Source of the DNA: Klebsiella planticola ATCC 33531
GTDB taxonomy: Bacteria > Pseudomonadota > Gammaproteobacteria > Enterobacterales > Enterobacteriaceae
Assembly: GCF_000735435.1 (NCBI RefSeq)
Contig: NZ_JMPP01000055.1
Location: 62,001-126,000, forward strand
Direction of reading: 5' to 3'
Length of the DNA: 64,000 nucleotides
Positions 28,560-36,999 of the stretch are shown here, one piece after another (position 1 is the first letter of the stretch; each line of letters starts with the position of its first letter). The position numbers and the translations under genes were made by a program. The notes under the pieces are model-generated. The model did no database searches and was not told the DNA's origin. It was given only the letters and a program-made list of their open reading frames with translations.

Positions 28560-29266
28560 GGCCCTACCCCCAACTTACCCAATAGCCCGGTGATTGCTTC
28601 CGAAACAGAGCTACCGAGAGGTGTGTTGCCAAGAGCATTCGCGGTATTGGTCCAGGAAGGATCGGTTACCATATCCCCGGCCCCAATCTTGTTTAAAAAA
28701 TTGTTCACAGCCTGCTCTGCGCCATTGTCGGTTATCAGTGGCTGCTCGAAATCCCATACCCATGAACGCTGCGGTAAGGGGTCGTTACCGGAGGTAATAT
28801 CCCTCACAACTCGCAAAATGCAGTTGCTATAGATAACTGACGGGGTGGCGACGATAAACGTGCCGCCTAAGTTAGAATGCGCCTGAAGGACAGCTTGCAA
28901 AGCACTCATCGTAACGAGTTTTGTCATTGCCCCTGTGTTTTCATTGACCGGAGCCTCCATTACCAACGAAACGCGCAAAGGCTGAGCAAGCAAAGCGTTC
29001 GCAGCAACCACCTGGTTGGCGAAAGGGTATCTGGCAATTTCGTAATCAACCATTGTGGCGCCCGGTGCAGGACGCCAGTGGCAGAAATATTTATCCAGGT
29101 CGGTAAGGTTTATGGCCCCTCCAAGTAGCCCCGTAACAAAACTGGTACTTTGCGTCAGGGCGACTATTGGGAGCATACCTCCAGGAATCGCCTGAGCTAT
29201 CCCGCCGCAAAGTATTACTGGGGATATTTCAAATCCCAGCTTATACATTTCACGAGTGAATCCCAT
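28556..29266 (-). CDS. Tail protein between tape measure and hub
   Basis: This 236-residue protein starts MGFTREMYKLGFEISPVILC and directly follows the tape-measure gene. It has a hydrophobic, Gly-rich beginning (CGGIAQAIPGGMLPIVALTQ) and a helix-forming end. Proteins in this slot usually link the tape measure or tube to the hub. I do not recognise a named domain beyond that. Confidence 0.55.
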   Translation of the reverse strand: MGFTREMYKLGFEISPVILCGGIAQAIPGGMLPIVALTQSTSFVTGLLGGAINLTDLDKYFCHWRPAPGATMVDYEIARYPFANQVVAANALLAQPLRVSLVMEAPVNENTGAMTKLVTMSALQAVLQAHSNLGGTFIVATPSVIYSNCILRVVRDITSGNDPLPQRSWVWDFEQPLITDNGAEQAVNNFLNKIGAGDMVTDPSWTNTANALGNTPLGSSVSEAITGLLGKLGVGP

Positions 29267-31083
29267 TACCTGGCCCCCAGTTGTGCTGAAGTTACAACGG
29301 CATTCCCGCCTGTATTGTTATAAATCTGAATCACAGCACCTTCTGACACACGACTGCCAGCGCCCTCTTTCTGAGACATTGCAGATATGAGTTTTGCCAG
29401 TATTTGCGGATCATTAAGATTCAGGCGCTGGTTTTCGTTATACCCGGTTGTTTTTACGACATGTCTGATATAGGACTCGGTGTCATTCTCGCTTGATGGA
29501 GCCCATTTTTTTGCAATGTCGCGAACCGTGTTAACCCCTTGCGATCCATAAATCTGAAGTTGCTTCGTCGCGGCGAGAACTCCCTCATCAAGAGTGGGGA
29601 AAACTGCAAATTTCCCACTGCGAGTATTTTCAGTCCCATATCCTTCAGCCCAGCGAAGATTTCCCGGATTATTAAACCTGTCAGCAATTGTCCTGTTTCT
29701 GTCTGAGGTATTGGCGGGCGTCGGGTCAACAGGTTTGACTGCCCCATTTTCAAAGAAGCGTTTTACGCCTTTCAGCCACCCCCAAACATGCGGATCATCA
29801 TCTGTTCCTGGCGTGTAAGTTTTCCCCGTTTGCGGATCGACACGGGAGCCAGGATTTATCATCGTTGACCCAGATGAGATTCCCTCCGTGGTGATGCTGG
29901 TTTTCCCGGTTATCCAGTCTATTACCTTGCCAATTAAATCCCCCATTCTCTCAACTTTTGACATAAAGTTGCTTACGTCTGTCGAGAATTCAGGGGAGGC
30001 AAGATAGTTCGCAAACTTCTGCACACCGCTGGCCATCCCATCAATCCATTTCCCAAGTTCAGGTGATTTCAGGACGGTATCGATCGCGCCTGACAACGCA
30101 TCAGACAGTTTGCTCAGTTGCGGCGTGAGTGGACCCAGGCCGCGCACAAACGTGTTTCTGATGCTCTGACTGCTGTAGTCGAGTTGAACGTTAAAATCCT
30201 GCCACTGTCGCGCCTGCTGGTCGCTTATTTGCAGCATTCGTGAATCCTGCTGCGCGCGCTTCTCCATGGCGGTGATCTCCTCATCGCTCATGTTTTTGAA
30301 GCGGTTCAGGTCATCCAGTGTGAAGAAGTTGGTCAGGCCGTGCGCCTGTGCTCCCTGCAGTGTGCTGCCGTTCTGCACGAAGATGTCGCGCGCGCTGCGG
30401 ATCATCTGCGGTAGCAGTTTGGCCGGGTCCAGGTCTGGGTTATTAATCCCCATCGCCTGAAACGTCCAGCGCTTCGACAGGTCCATCTGGTTATCGCGGA
30501 TAGCGCCCAGCGTCCCAGCCGGATTGCCCAGCACTTTCTGGTAGTTTATGGCGGTGGAATCCAGCGCACCGATGCTCGTTCCGAGACCCAGAGAGGTAAA
30601 CCGCTGGGCGCCGGTTGTGGCCGCCAGGCGGTTGATACCAAACAGACCACCAACGCCGAGGACGCCGGTAAACAGGCCGACAATACCGCCCCACGACAGA
30701 AGACTGGCCGTAGCTTCCTTGATATGGCCAGCCAGCGATTTTGCGTCTTTCGTCGCATCGCTGAGGAGGCCTTTTGCGGATCGGGTGCTTTTGTTGAATT
30801 CGTCCTGCTTTTTCTTTGAGTCTTCCAGGTTGGTATTCAGCCTATCAAGACCGCTGTTGATGGTCAGGATGGCTTCGGAAACAGCATTAAACTCAGCGCC
30901 TAATCCCTTCGCCTCTCCTTTGGCCTTTTCGGTCTGCTTGCTGCTTTCGCTAATACCTACAGCGGCTACCCGCCAGGCTTCCGGTAAATCATCCAGCGCG
31001 CTCTGGTACTCGCGGAACCTTTCCATAAACGCGACAAATTTGTCGTCATTTACGTCAATGTCGACGATTGACTTAGCTACCAT
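29266..31083 (-). CDS. Tape measure protein with C-terminal peptidoglycan hydrolase-like domain
   Basis: The 605-residue protein sets tail length and enters the cell with DNA. Residues 50-130 are coiled coil (SSKQTEKAKGEAKGLGAEF), followed by a hydrophobic Gly-rich stretch (SLLSWGGIVGLFTGVLGVGG) near 135-160. The C-terminal part from about 480 (DRFNNPGNLRWAEGYGTENT...GKFAVFPTLDEG) matches the glucosaminidase/lysozyme-like module often fused to phage tape measures. It is rather short, implying a short tail. A RBS AGAGG lies 7 bases before the ATG. Confidence 0.85.
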   Translation of the reverse strand: MVAKSIVDIDVNDDKFVAFMERFREYQSALDDLPEAWRVAAVGISESSKQTEKAKGEAKGLGAEFNAVSEAILTINSGLDRLNTNLEDSKKKQDEFNKSTRSAKGLLSDATKDAKSLAGHIKEATASLLSWGGIVGLFTGVLGVGGLFGINRLAATTGAQRFTSLGLGTSIGALDSTAINYQKVLGNPAGTLGAIRDNQMDLSKRWTFQAMGINNPDLDPAKLLPQMIRSARDIFVQNGSTLQGAQAHGLTNFFTLDDLNRFKNMSDEEITAMEKRAQQDSRMLQISDQQARQWQDFNVQLDYSSQSIRNTFVRGLGPLTPQLSKLSDALSGAIDTVLKSPELGKWIDGMASGVQKFANYLASPEFSTDVSNFMSKVERMGDLIGKVIDWITGKTSITTEGISSGSTMINPGSRVDPQTGKTYTPGTDDDPHVWGWLKGVKRFFENGAVKPVDPTPANTSDRNRTIADRFNNPGNLRWAEGYGTENTRSGKFAVFPTLDEGVLAATKQLQIYGSQGVNTVRDIAKKWAPSSENDTESYIRHVVKTTGYNENQRLNLNDPQILAKLISAMSQKEGAGSRVSEGAVIQIYNNTGGNAVVTSAQLGAR

Positions 31084-31779
31084 TGAAAAAACCTCTTTCT
31101 TTGAGCGCTGACAGAATGAAACGCTGGCGATACTGAGCCGGGCTGGCGTACTCTTCGCCAGTAATTTCCCGGATCACTTTCCAGAATCCCTCATTCGACG
31201 CCCAGTCTAAGAGGGTACATATGACGTTTCCGGCGGGGCATTCTGGGTCTGGGTATCGATATCCGGCTTCGACGTCTGCAACGAATCGCGAAACGCCGTA
31301 ACGCTCGATGAGGTTAGTTGCCCATCGTACATTTTGATCACCGTTCCCACGGTTGGAGCGATCAGGTTCGCCTTCTGAATAGCAGAGGAAACCATAAAAA
31401 AAACCACTTCGCCCTCAACCTCTCGGTATTCGTCAGGGTCGACTATCCCCTGTTTAAATGCCACTTCAAGCGGGGCGGTCTTCCACTGGCCGTCGACGTT
31501 ATGGATAACGACCGTCAGTCGCTGAATTTCATCAACGATGTTTGGCCCCGTCCGACCGTTATCGATTTCCGCTTTCAGGCTCTGCCGCAGCATCATTGCG
31601 GCGACTCTGGCGGCACCAAGACCACCAACCTGCGAGATGAATTTGGTGAACAGGTTCCCCAGCAGAATGCAGTGCTCTTCCACCACTTCGTAGGGGAACG
31701 GGGTCACATGCAGGTAAACGATCGAGCCGTCATCGCGGGCAATATTGGTGACCAGATTCAGTTTCTTGTCGATTTTCAT
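31073..31779 (-). CDS. Tail assembly chaperone, long form by -1 frameshift
   Basis: This is the predicted lambda GT-like product. Translation starts at 31779 and follows the short chaperone to Phe128, then slips -1 on T-TTT-TTT. It reads 107 further codons (YGFLCYSEGE... to ...ALKERGFFNGS) and stops at TAA 31073-31075, inside the tape-measure start, for a total of about 235 residues. The -1 frame has no ATG, no stop and only one late GTG, so it can be reached only by frameshift. It fills the otherwise empty gap 31084-31206. Confidence 0.7.
31207..31779 (-). CDS. Tail assembly chaperone, short form (G-like)
   Basis: The 190-residue protein, starting MKIDKKLNLVTNIARDDGSI, lies between the tube and tape-measure genes. 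Phages encode there a chaperone that coats the tape measure while the tail grows. The zero frame continues 62 residues past the slippery site to TAG at 31207. The amount ratio of short to long form would be set by frameshift efficiency. Confidence 0.75.
   Translation of the reverse strand: MKIDKKLNLVTNIARDDGSIVYLHVTPFPYEVVEEHCILLGNLFTKFISQVGGLGAARVAAMMLRQSLKAEIDNGRTGPNIVDEIQRLTVVIHNVDGQWKTAPLEVAFKQGIVDPDEYREVEGEVVFFMVSSAIQKANLIAPTVGTVIKMYDGQLTSSSVTAFRDSLQTSKPDIDTQTQNAPPETSYVPS
31396..31403 (-). promoter_or_regulatory. T8 slippery sequence for -1 ribosomal frameshift
   Basis: Read leftward the codons are GTG GTT TTT TTT ATG. The heptamer T TTT TTT is in the correct phase for tandem -1 slippage of two Phe tRNAs. 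It is the only good slippery site in the overlap between the zero frame and the open -1 frame. Confidence 0.75.
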
Positions 31780-31782
31780 GCA

Positions 31783-32220
31783 TTACACCCACATGTTGTC
31801 GTTGGTGACCATATAGCCGCTGATGGTTACCACAAAAGACGGGTCCATCCCGCTGAAAGCCAGCTCGTTGAAGTTGACCAGGTAGCAGTTGAGCAGCGTG
31901 ATATTGCCGAACGTCGTTGCATCCGGCGTCACCACAAGCTCACCCAGCGACGTGTCGGTTAAAAATCGCTGCCGGTAGCTTTCTCCCAGCCCCTGGGTTT
32001 TCAGGAGATGCACGGTCAGCGTTACCTGCTGATACGGCGCCTGGCTGCCGACGGTGCCTGTCATCGTGGGGATGATATCGGTCGCCGGACCATCCGGGCG
32101 CAGGCTAATGCCATCCTTCGCCAGGTACGACGCCGACACGTTCAGCGCCGGTGTATCCGTGACAGAAAGAGCTCCGCGTACGCGGTTAAGAAAGCCCTGC
32201 TGTACTAATGGGTTCGCCAT
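31783..32220 (-). CDS. Tail tube protein
   Basis: This 145-residue protein directly follows the sheath gene and precedes the chaperone, the standard slot of the tube subunit in contractile tails. It begins MANPLVQQGFLNRVRGALSV and is beta-rich (QQVTLTVHLLKTQGLG, LGELVVTPDATTFGN), as expected for a hexameric ring tube. The role is inferred from order and size. Confidence 0.75.
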   Translation of the reverse strand: MANPLVQQGFLNRVRGALSVTDTPALNVSASYLAKDGISLRPDGPATDIIPTMTGTVGSQAPYQQVTLTVHLLKTQGLGESYRQRFLTDTSLGELVVTPDATTFGNITLLNCYLVNFNELAFSGMDPSFVVTISGYMVTNDNMWV

Positions 32221-32223
32221 TTT

Positions 32224-33618
32224 TTACGCCCCTACAAAGTTCGTTACGTTCACGTTAAACGTGATGGATTCGAAGCCGCGGCGCGGCGTCATGACGGCGC
32301 TCAGACCGTTATATTTCCCGTCCTGGTAGTCGGAAGGATTCAGGCTGTTATAGTTGCTGAACGGAACGGCGTTGATTACCGCGTTGCCGGCGTAAGTGCC
32401 TTTGTCATACTCGGTGTTGAAATCTTCCTGCGTCAGCTGCGTGTCAATGACGCGACCGAGGATCAGCCCGTAGCTGATGCCGTTACGCAAGGTTTTCAGC
32501 GCGCGACGCTGCAGGCGATCAATGCCCTTCTGCTCGTAGTACAGCGGGTTAACGGTCGTGTTGGAGCCGTTGATAATTTCATTCGCCAGATCGAGCTCAA
32601 GGTTGATCGCAGTCCACGCCACTGAATACCAGTAGTTGAAAGGGTTTCCGTCTAGCATACGGCCGGTGAACAGTACTTTGTTGCTGAGTCCGCCTTCAGC
32701 ACCGGTGCCGATGTAGTTGATGTTGTTGTCCTGCAGCGATTTCAGCAGTGCGCTGTTGCCTTCCAGGGGGTAAGCCGTCAGACCATACATGAAGCGGTAC
32801 GACATCGGCGGCACCATGTTGCTCGACCCCGGGTCATTTGCCAGGGAAGACTGGAACGGCCCAGCCATAGAAAACTCGCTAGCGGGAATATCTGGAGCCT
32901 CGACATCAGCAAACACAGTTTTGTATTTCGTAGCCACCCATGCCTGATAAGTGGCGATCGTTGTGGTGACAAAGAAGTAAACCAGACTTCCCGGCGAGGT
33001 ATAGAGACCAGTCAGGGTTTTAAATTCAGCAACTGAATCCCATTCGCGCGGCACCAGATAGGAAAAGAACTTCTGGTAGGTGTTGCCCAAGGCGACGTCT
33101 TCAGCAATGAAGGTTGTCAGCGCTTCGACAGCGGCGGTCATGGACACATCGCCCAGCTCCAGCACATAAACTGCCCGCGTCTTCCCCTGGGCCCAGAACG
33201 AGGTATTCATCTGGGCGATTTCGTTCTGAACAACCGTTTTTACCGTTCCCATTGCTGTTGCAGTGCCGGGGTTGCTCGTCAGCGAATAGGTGAAGGTATT
33301 GGCCCCTGTTACCGTGGCGGTATAGGCGCCATTGTAGCCTGCAGGCGTCGCGCCGGAGATGATAACCGGGACCTGCACCCCGTTAGCCCACCCGTGAGCG
33401 GCAGCCAGCGTGACGGTTACCACGCCAGTCGCCCAGGCGAGCGATGAAATTGTTTTCGCCGGCGCGAGGATGTCGGCCAGATCGGTTTCACTGGTCAGCA
33501 GCTGATATTCACCGGCATTCAGCGTCGTGCCACCCATAGAAATCATTGCCCCGGACTTTAACAACTGCGAGGGCTTCGGCGGATTCGTCACCGACACGTT
33601 AATATTAACAATTGCCAT
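32224..33618 (-). CDS. Contractile tail sheath protein (DUF3383 family)
   Basis: The 464-residue protein starts MAIVNINVSVTNPPKPSQLL, typical of DUF3383 sheath proteins of Bcep781-like myophages. The C-terminal part has GISYGLILGRVIDTQLTQED and ends VMTPRRGFESITFNVNVTNF, fitting the sheath domain that wraps the tube. Residues 58-128 are an inserted beta domain (AAAHGWANGVQV...GYNGAYTATV...TFTY) shared with two other virion proteins here. It marks the phage as a myovirus. Confidence 0.85.
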   Translation of the reverse strand: MAIVNINVSVTNPPKPSQLLKSGAMISMGGTTLNAGEYQLLTSETDLADILAPAKTISSLAWATGVVTVTLAAAHGWANGVQVPVIISGATPAGYNGAYTATVTGANTFTYSLTSNPGTATAMGTVKTVVQNEIAQMNTSFWAQGKTRAVYVLELGDVSMTAAVEALTTFIAEDVALGNTYQKFFSYLVPREWDSVAEFKTLTGLYTSPGSLVYFFVTTTIATYQAWVATKYKTVFADVEAPDIPASEFSMAGPFQSSLANDPGSSNMVPPMSYRFMYGLTAYPLEGNSALLKSLQDNNINYIGTGAEGGLSNKVLFTGRMLDGNPFNYWYSVAWTAINLELDLANEIINGSNTTVNPLYYEQKGIDRLQRRALKTLRNGISYGLILGRVIDTQLTQEDFNTEYDKGTYAGNAVINAVPFSNYNSLNPSDYQDGKYNGLSAVMTPRRGFESITFNVNVTNFVGA

Positions 33619-33622
33619 TTAC

Positions 33623-34561
33623 TTATTTCTCCGGGTCAATGGACGGAATTGCAGACGTGATCAGCTGGCGCGCTAAGTTACGCATCCGTTGCTGGTAGTA
33701 GTTGATTTTGAATTTTATGGTCTTGCGCATGGCGATGATGTTCAGCTCGTTTTGAGTGACTCTCTCATCCTGCACGACGGGAATATTCATGATCCCCATC
33801 TCAGGTGCATCGCCGGTCGTGTAGTCCTGCACATACCTCACAAAGTCTTCAATGCTGGCGTTACGCAGGCCAGTTACAGAAAGCGTCACATCTTCCGATA
33901 CCAGCTGATACTGGTTTTGCTTTTCGTCGAGATAGAACGCGCCGGCGATCGGTGATGTGTTACTGCATTTCACCGTCGCATAGGGCGGCGACAGGTTCTG
34001 CGTTGAGAGCATCGCCGGGAACATCGGCATGTACTGATTCAGGGTCAGCCAGATCGGCAGAGAGCTCGACACCACCACGTCAGAGAGGTCTATGTCATCC
34101 GCAGAGTTGATGATCTGCGACCGCATGTGCGGGAAAATGGCCTCGCCAGTGTAGTGGTACAGGTTCGCCGGCTCATTGAGCCCGGTACGCCGGGAGAACG
34201 AGAACTGAACACCGAAAAACTCGCCGATATACAGTACCTCTGACCCGATATCATTGAACGGGTCGATGTCCGCCTGCGCGGTGAACGTCACCACATTACG
34301 GTCATAAAGCTGCTCATCGTCCTGAATGGTTTCGGTCGTCAAGTGCAGATAGCCTTTCACAGCCACCGTGTCCGGCTCGTTGCTCGGATCGTCCGACAAA
34401 ACCGAGGCTTTCACCCAGAAAACGAAGCCATCGAGCGGCAGCACCTTTCTGATGTACTTAGTGAACATCACCACCTGGAATCGACTCAGGTCGTCCAGGC
34501 CCTGCGTCAGAGTGGCGTTAAGTTCCGTTTTGGCGTTCTGTAACTCACTCAGGGAAGGCAT
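33623..34561 (-). CDS. Head-tail/tail completion protein of unknown family
   Basis: This 312-residue protein starts MPSLSELQNAKTELNATLTQ and lies immediately before the sheath gene. It is predicted to be soluble and has a conserved-looking aromatic core (FVFWVKASVLSDDPSN, GEFFGVQFSFSRRTG). In related myophages this slot holds a large hypothetical protein that may be a neck or tail terminator subunit. It overlaps the upstream gene by 17 bases. Confidence 0.55.
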   Translation of the reverse strand: MPSLSELQNAKTELNATLTQGLDDLSRFQVVMFTKYIRKVLPLDGFVFWVKASVLSDDPSNEPDTVAVKGYLHLTTETIQDDEQLYDRNVVTFTAQADIDPFNDIGSEVLYIGEFFGVQFSFSRRTGLNEPANLYHYTGEAIFPHMRSQIINSADDIDLSDVVVSSSLPIWLTLNQYMPMFPAMLSTQNLSPPYATVKCSNTSPIAGAFYLDEKQNQYQLVSEDVTLSVTGLRNASIEDFVRYVQDYTTGDAPEMGIMNIPVVQDERVTQNELNIIAMRKTIKFKINYYQQRMRNLARQLITSAIPSIDPEK

Positions 34562-34979
34562 TCAGCACCCCGCTTACCCAGGCACGCATCGCTGCCTGAT
34601 AGGTTCCTGTGTCAATGAACGAAGGGCGAGGCGGCCCCTTCTTGCCTTTAAAGCGCTTCGATATACCCTCAAGCGCGCGGCGCGTTGGAACACCAGGGAG
34701 GCCGTTCATCTCGGTGTTATCGAGGAAGCCGACAAAGAGATCGTGAACTTTGGACATTGACTCAGCGAGTGGGTCTTTTACTGGAGGCGCGCCAGAGAAC
34801 ATGTTTTCAAGCGATGCGGCGAGGTCTTTACTCATCAGATCGGCGATGTCGTTACCATAGCGGTCAAAGAACGTCTGCATAATCTGATACCTTGCTTCCA
34901 GCTCCTCCGCTACGCTCCCCGTCGTGGCGTCCTCGTCCTCATAGGGAATGTCGATAACACCCAGATGAAAGGTGATCAT
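34545..34979 (-). CDS. Putative tail completion/neck protein
   Basis: The 144-residue protein starts MITFHLGVIDIPYEDEDATT at the ATG at 34979, which overlaps the upstream stop (ATGA). The in-frame extension upstream of this was rejected as out-of-frame coding of the previous gene. The end has KRFKGKKGPPRPSFIDTGTY, a pattern common in gp10/Z-like tail completion proteins, where a basic loop precedes FIDTG. Confidence 0.6.
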   Translation of the reverse strand: MITFHLGVIDIPYEDEDATTGSVAEELEARYQIMQTFFDRYGNDIADLMSKDLAASLENMFSGAPPVKDPLAESMSKVHDLFVGFLDNTEMNGLPGVPTRRALEGISKRFKGKKGPPRPSFIDTGTYQAAMRAWVSGVLNAFPE

Positions 34980-35404
34980 GACAGGCCCCACAGACTCCCG
35001 AACTGCTGAGCGATCATCAGGTATCGGCGCCCCCACGGGTCCTGGAGCATCTGCAGATCTGCCAGCGACAGGTCTTTGAAGAAATCAGGGACCAGTCGCT
35101 GTGCGCTGGTAGAGTTATCCCCGGCTCCCGTAATAACCCCGGCTTTGAAGTCGTTCAGTCCATACTGGCCACGGAAATTGGCAAACACCGCCTCTGTCCC
35201 GTAATTGATGAGAAACGACGCCCCAAGGTTATAAACCGCGATGCTGTACATGTTCGGCATAACGCATGCGATGTCAGGGTTAACCCATTCAACGGCGCCG
35301 CCATAGGCGAGTGAAAAAGACGGCAAGTCGTCGGGAACCTGGTCGGGGGTAATGCCCATATCAGATCGAACGAATTCGATGAATCCCGACAGACTGGTGG
35401 TCAT
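34976..35404 (-). CDS. Head-tail connector protein (DUF4054-like)
   Basis: This 142-residue protein starts MTTSLSGFIEFVRSDMGITP and contains PNMYSIAVYNLGASFLINYG and ADLQMLQDPWGRRYLMIAQQ. This is the adaptor-type helical pattern of gp6/DUF4054 connectors. It lies two genes after the capsid protein. ATGA overlaps on both sides imply coupled translation. Confidence 0.65.
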   Translation of the reverse strand: MTTSLSGFIEFVRSDMGITPDQVPDDLPSFSLAYGGAVEWVNPDIACVMPNMYSIAVYNLGASFLINYGTEAVFANFRGQYGLNDFKAGVITGAGDNSTSAQRLVPDFFKDLSLADLQMLQDPWGRRYLMIAQQFGSLWGLS

Positions 35405-35883
35405 TTTTTCTTGCTCCCGGCTCTCGGCGTGACAATTTTTTCGTTGATGGTCGGATCGTCAGAATGGTCATCGCGCCCTTTGGCCTGCTCTGCGCTAAAT
35501 TCCATATCACCCTCGTAGCCGATCCCGCTTTCAAGAAGTTTGTTATCCAGCGCTGCGACGGATGCCTGCCGGCGGTTATGAGCTCCGCGGGTCAGATGGC
35601 CATCGTTATCACGAATGGTTTTCTCAATAACGCTGGCGGAAACGGGTTTATTGACGCTGTAGCACAGGCCGACAAATGCCTGACTCTGGTCGATTTTTGT
35701 TGAGTCGATCAGGCCGTAAACCTGATGATGCTGAATAACCGCTTCGACTTCTTCGGTCGAGCCATCCAGGACTATCATCTGCGAACCGTGCTCAATAGGG
35801 ATCTGGCGCAGGCGCCCGGTTTCCAGCTGGCGGAAAGTGAAAATGTGGCGCTGCTTGGTAGTGTTGGCGATGTACAGTTTCAT
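35401..35883 (-). CDS. Head-region protein of unknown function
   Basis: This 160-residue protein is the first gene after the capsid terminator. It begins MKLYIANTTKQRHIFTFRQL and ends with a charged tail (NEKIVTPRAGSKKK). It resembles small hypothetical proteins placed after DUF2184 capsid genes. No motif points to a function. A head decoration or connector role is possible. Confidence 0.6.
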   Translation of the reverse strand: MKLYIANTTKQRHIFTFRQLETGRLRQIPIEHGSQMIVLDGSTEEVEAVIQHHQVYGLIDSTKIDQSQAFVGLCYSVNKPVSASVIEKTIRDNDGHLTRGAHNRRQASVAALDNKLLESGIGYEGDMEFSAEQAKGRDDHSDDPTINEKIVTPRAGSKKK

Positions 35884-35896
35884 TGTTTACCCTCGT

Positions 35897-35930
35897 AAAA
35901 AAGCCCCTGCACGGCGCACCATGCAGAGGC
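35897..35930 (-). terminator. Intrinsic terminator after the major capsid gene
   Basis: Reading leftward, GCCTCTGCA pairs with TGCAGGGGC (one mismatch) and is followed by TTTTTT. It lies between the capsid stop and the next gene and would boost capsid message relative to downstream tail genes unless Q-modified polymerase reads through. Confidence 0.8.
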
Positions 35931-35954
35931 TTAAGCACTTCTCAATTTCGCGTT

Positions 35955-36986
35955 TTAGGCGCTATATGCCATCGACAGGATGGTGATAGCTTCCGGACGG
36001 ACGGCCCAGCCAGCCGTAGAGCGCATTTCTGACAGTACGTCGATAGCGCCCCCGGGGATTGGCGTCGGGATTTCCATCGGCGCTGGCATATCAGTGAACA
36101 TCAGAGCGTTCGCCGAAAGAGACGGGCTCAGCTTGGCAAATTCGTTGGTGTTCACGGTGGCGTTGACCATCGGCACTTCCACTTCCGGGATGGTGATAAC
36201 TACCGCGTCAGTGCCGCCGGCGCCTGCGCCGATCAGCGTGTCGTCGTATACCCAGTCAACCTGGGCATTCGCGCCGCGCAGCACCTCTTTCACAGTTCCG
36301 CCGACGGTATCGGTACCGCCGCCAGGGCGCTGATAAGAGGTCAGCTGAACAATCTGCTGAATCTCCATTGCGCCCAGCACACGCTGCGGCCCCAAGATCA
36401 CGACGCGCTGTTGACGGCCTAACTGCATGGTGCGGGTGAGTGCGGCCTGCACATGGCCCAGCAGATAGACCGCCATCTGGCCGTGGTCATAGGTCAGCAC
36501 GGTGGTATTGCTGTTGCTGTCCGGCGGCAGGGTTTCGGTGGTCGCGCCTGCGGTGTTCAGCAGGCCTTCGCCGCCTGCCGGGTTCATCCCGTACAGAAGC
36601 GCAGAGCGCAACTGCTGAAAGATACCCTGACGCATGCCGAGGCGCTGGGCTTCGGGCAGCGCGATGTTCCAGTTACCGGCCGCAGCGGTGTCGTGGTGAT
36701 CGTAGATACCACGGCAGCGGAACAGATAGGTAGGAGTGGAAATCATGCGCGCTTCGAGCGCCACGCTCGGCAGTTGGTTGGCGTTGCCGGACTGACTGGA
36801 GGTCACCTGGGTACGGATATCCAGGCGGCGCATATAAACGTACTGGTCGCCTACGCCAAGGCGGACCTGCGGGTTACCGCTGGCGATGGTTTCAAACGCA
36901 CCGGACGCCTGCTGGTAACCAATGATCAACTCCGGCGCAATAAACGACGGGTTGACGATGGTGTAGCTGGGGGTAATTGCAGCCAT
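35955..36986 (-). CDS. Major capsid protein (DUF2184 family)
   Basis: The 343-residue protein starts MAAITPSYTIVNPSFIAPEL. It has the DUF2184 pattern: an N-terminal arm, VYMRRLDIRTQVTSSQSGNA, and a late segment with PAPMEIPTPIPGGAIDVLSE. It ends with the domestic RSTAGWAVRPEAITILSM. This HK97-fold family accompanies DUF1073 portals and DUF2213 proteases. It lies between the cement protein and a strong terminator, as expected for the most abundant virion protein. Confidence 0.85.
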   Translation of the reverse strand: MAAITPSYTIVNPSFIAPELIIGYQQASGAFETIASGNPQVRLGVGDQYVYMRRLDIRTQVTSSQSGNANQLPSVALEARMISTPTYLFRCRGIYDHHDTAAAGNWNIALPEAQRLGMRQGIFQQLRSALLYGMNPAGGEGLLNTAGATTETLPPDSNSNTTVLTYDHGQMAVYLLGHVQAALTRTMQLGRQQRVVILGPQRVLGAMEIQQIVQLTSYQRPGGGTDTVGGTVKEVLRGANAQVDWVYDDTLIGAGAGGTDAVVITIPEVEVPMVNATVNTNEFAKLSPSLSANALMFTDMPAPMEIPTPIPGGAIDVLSEMRSTAGWAVRPEAITILSMAYSA

Positions 36987-36999
36987 TTAAAGCTCCCGA

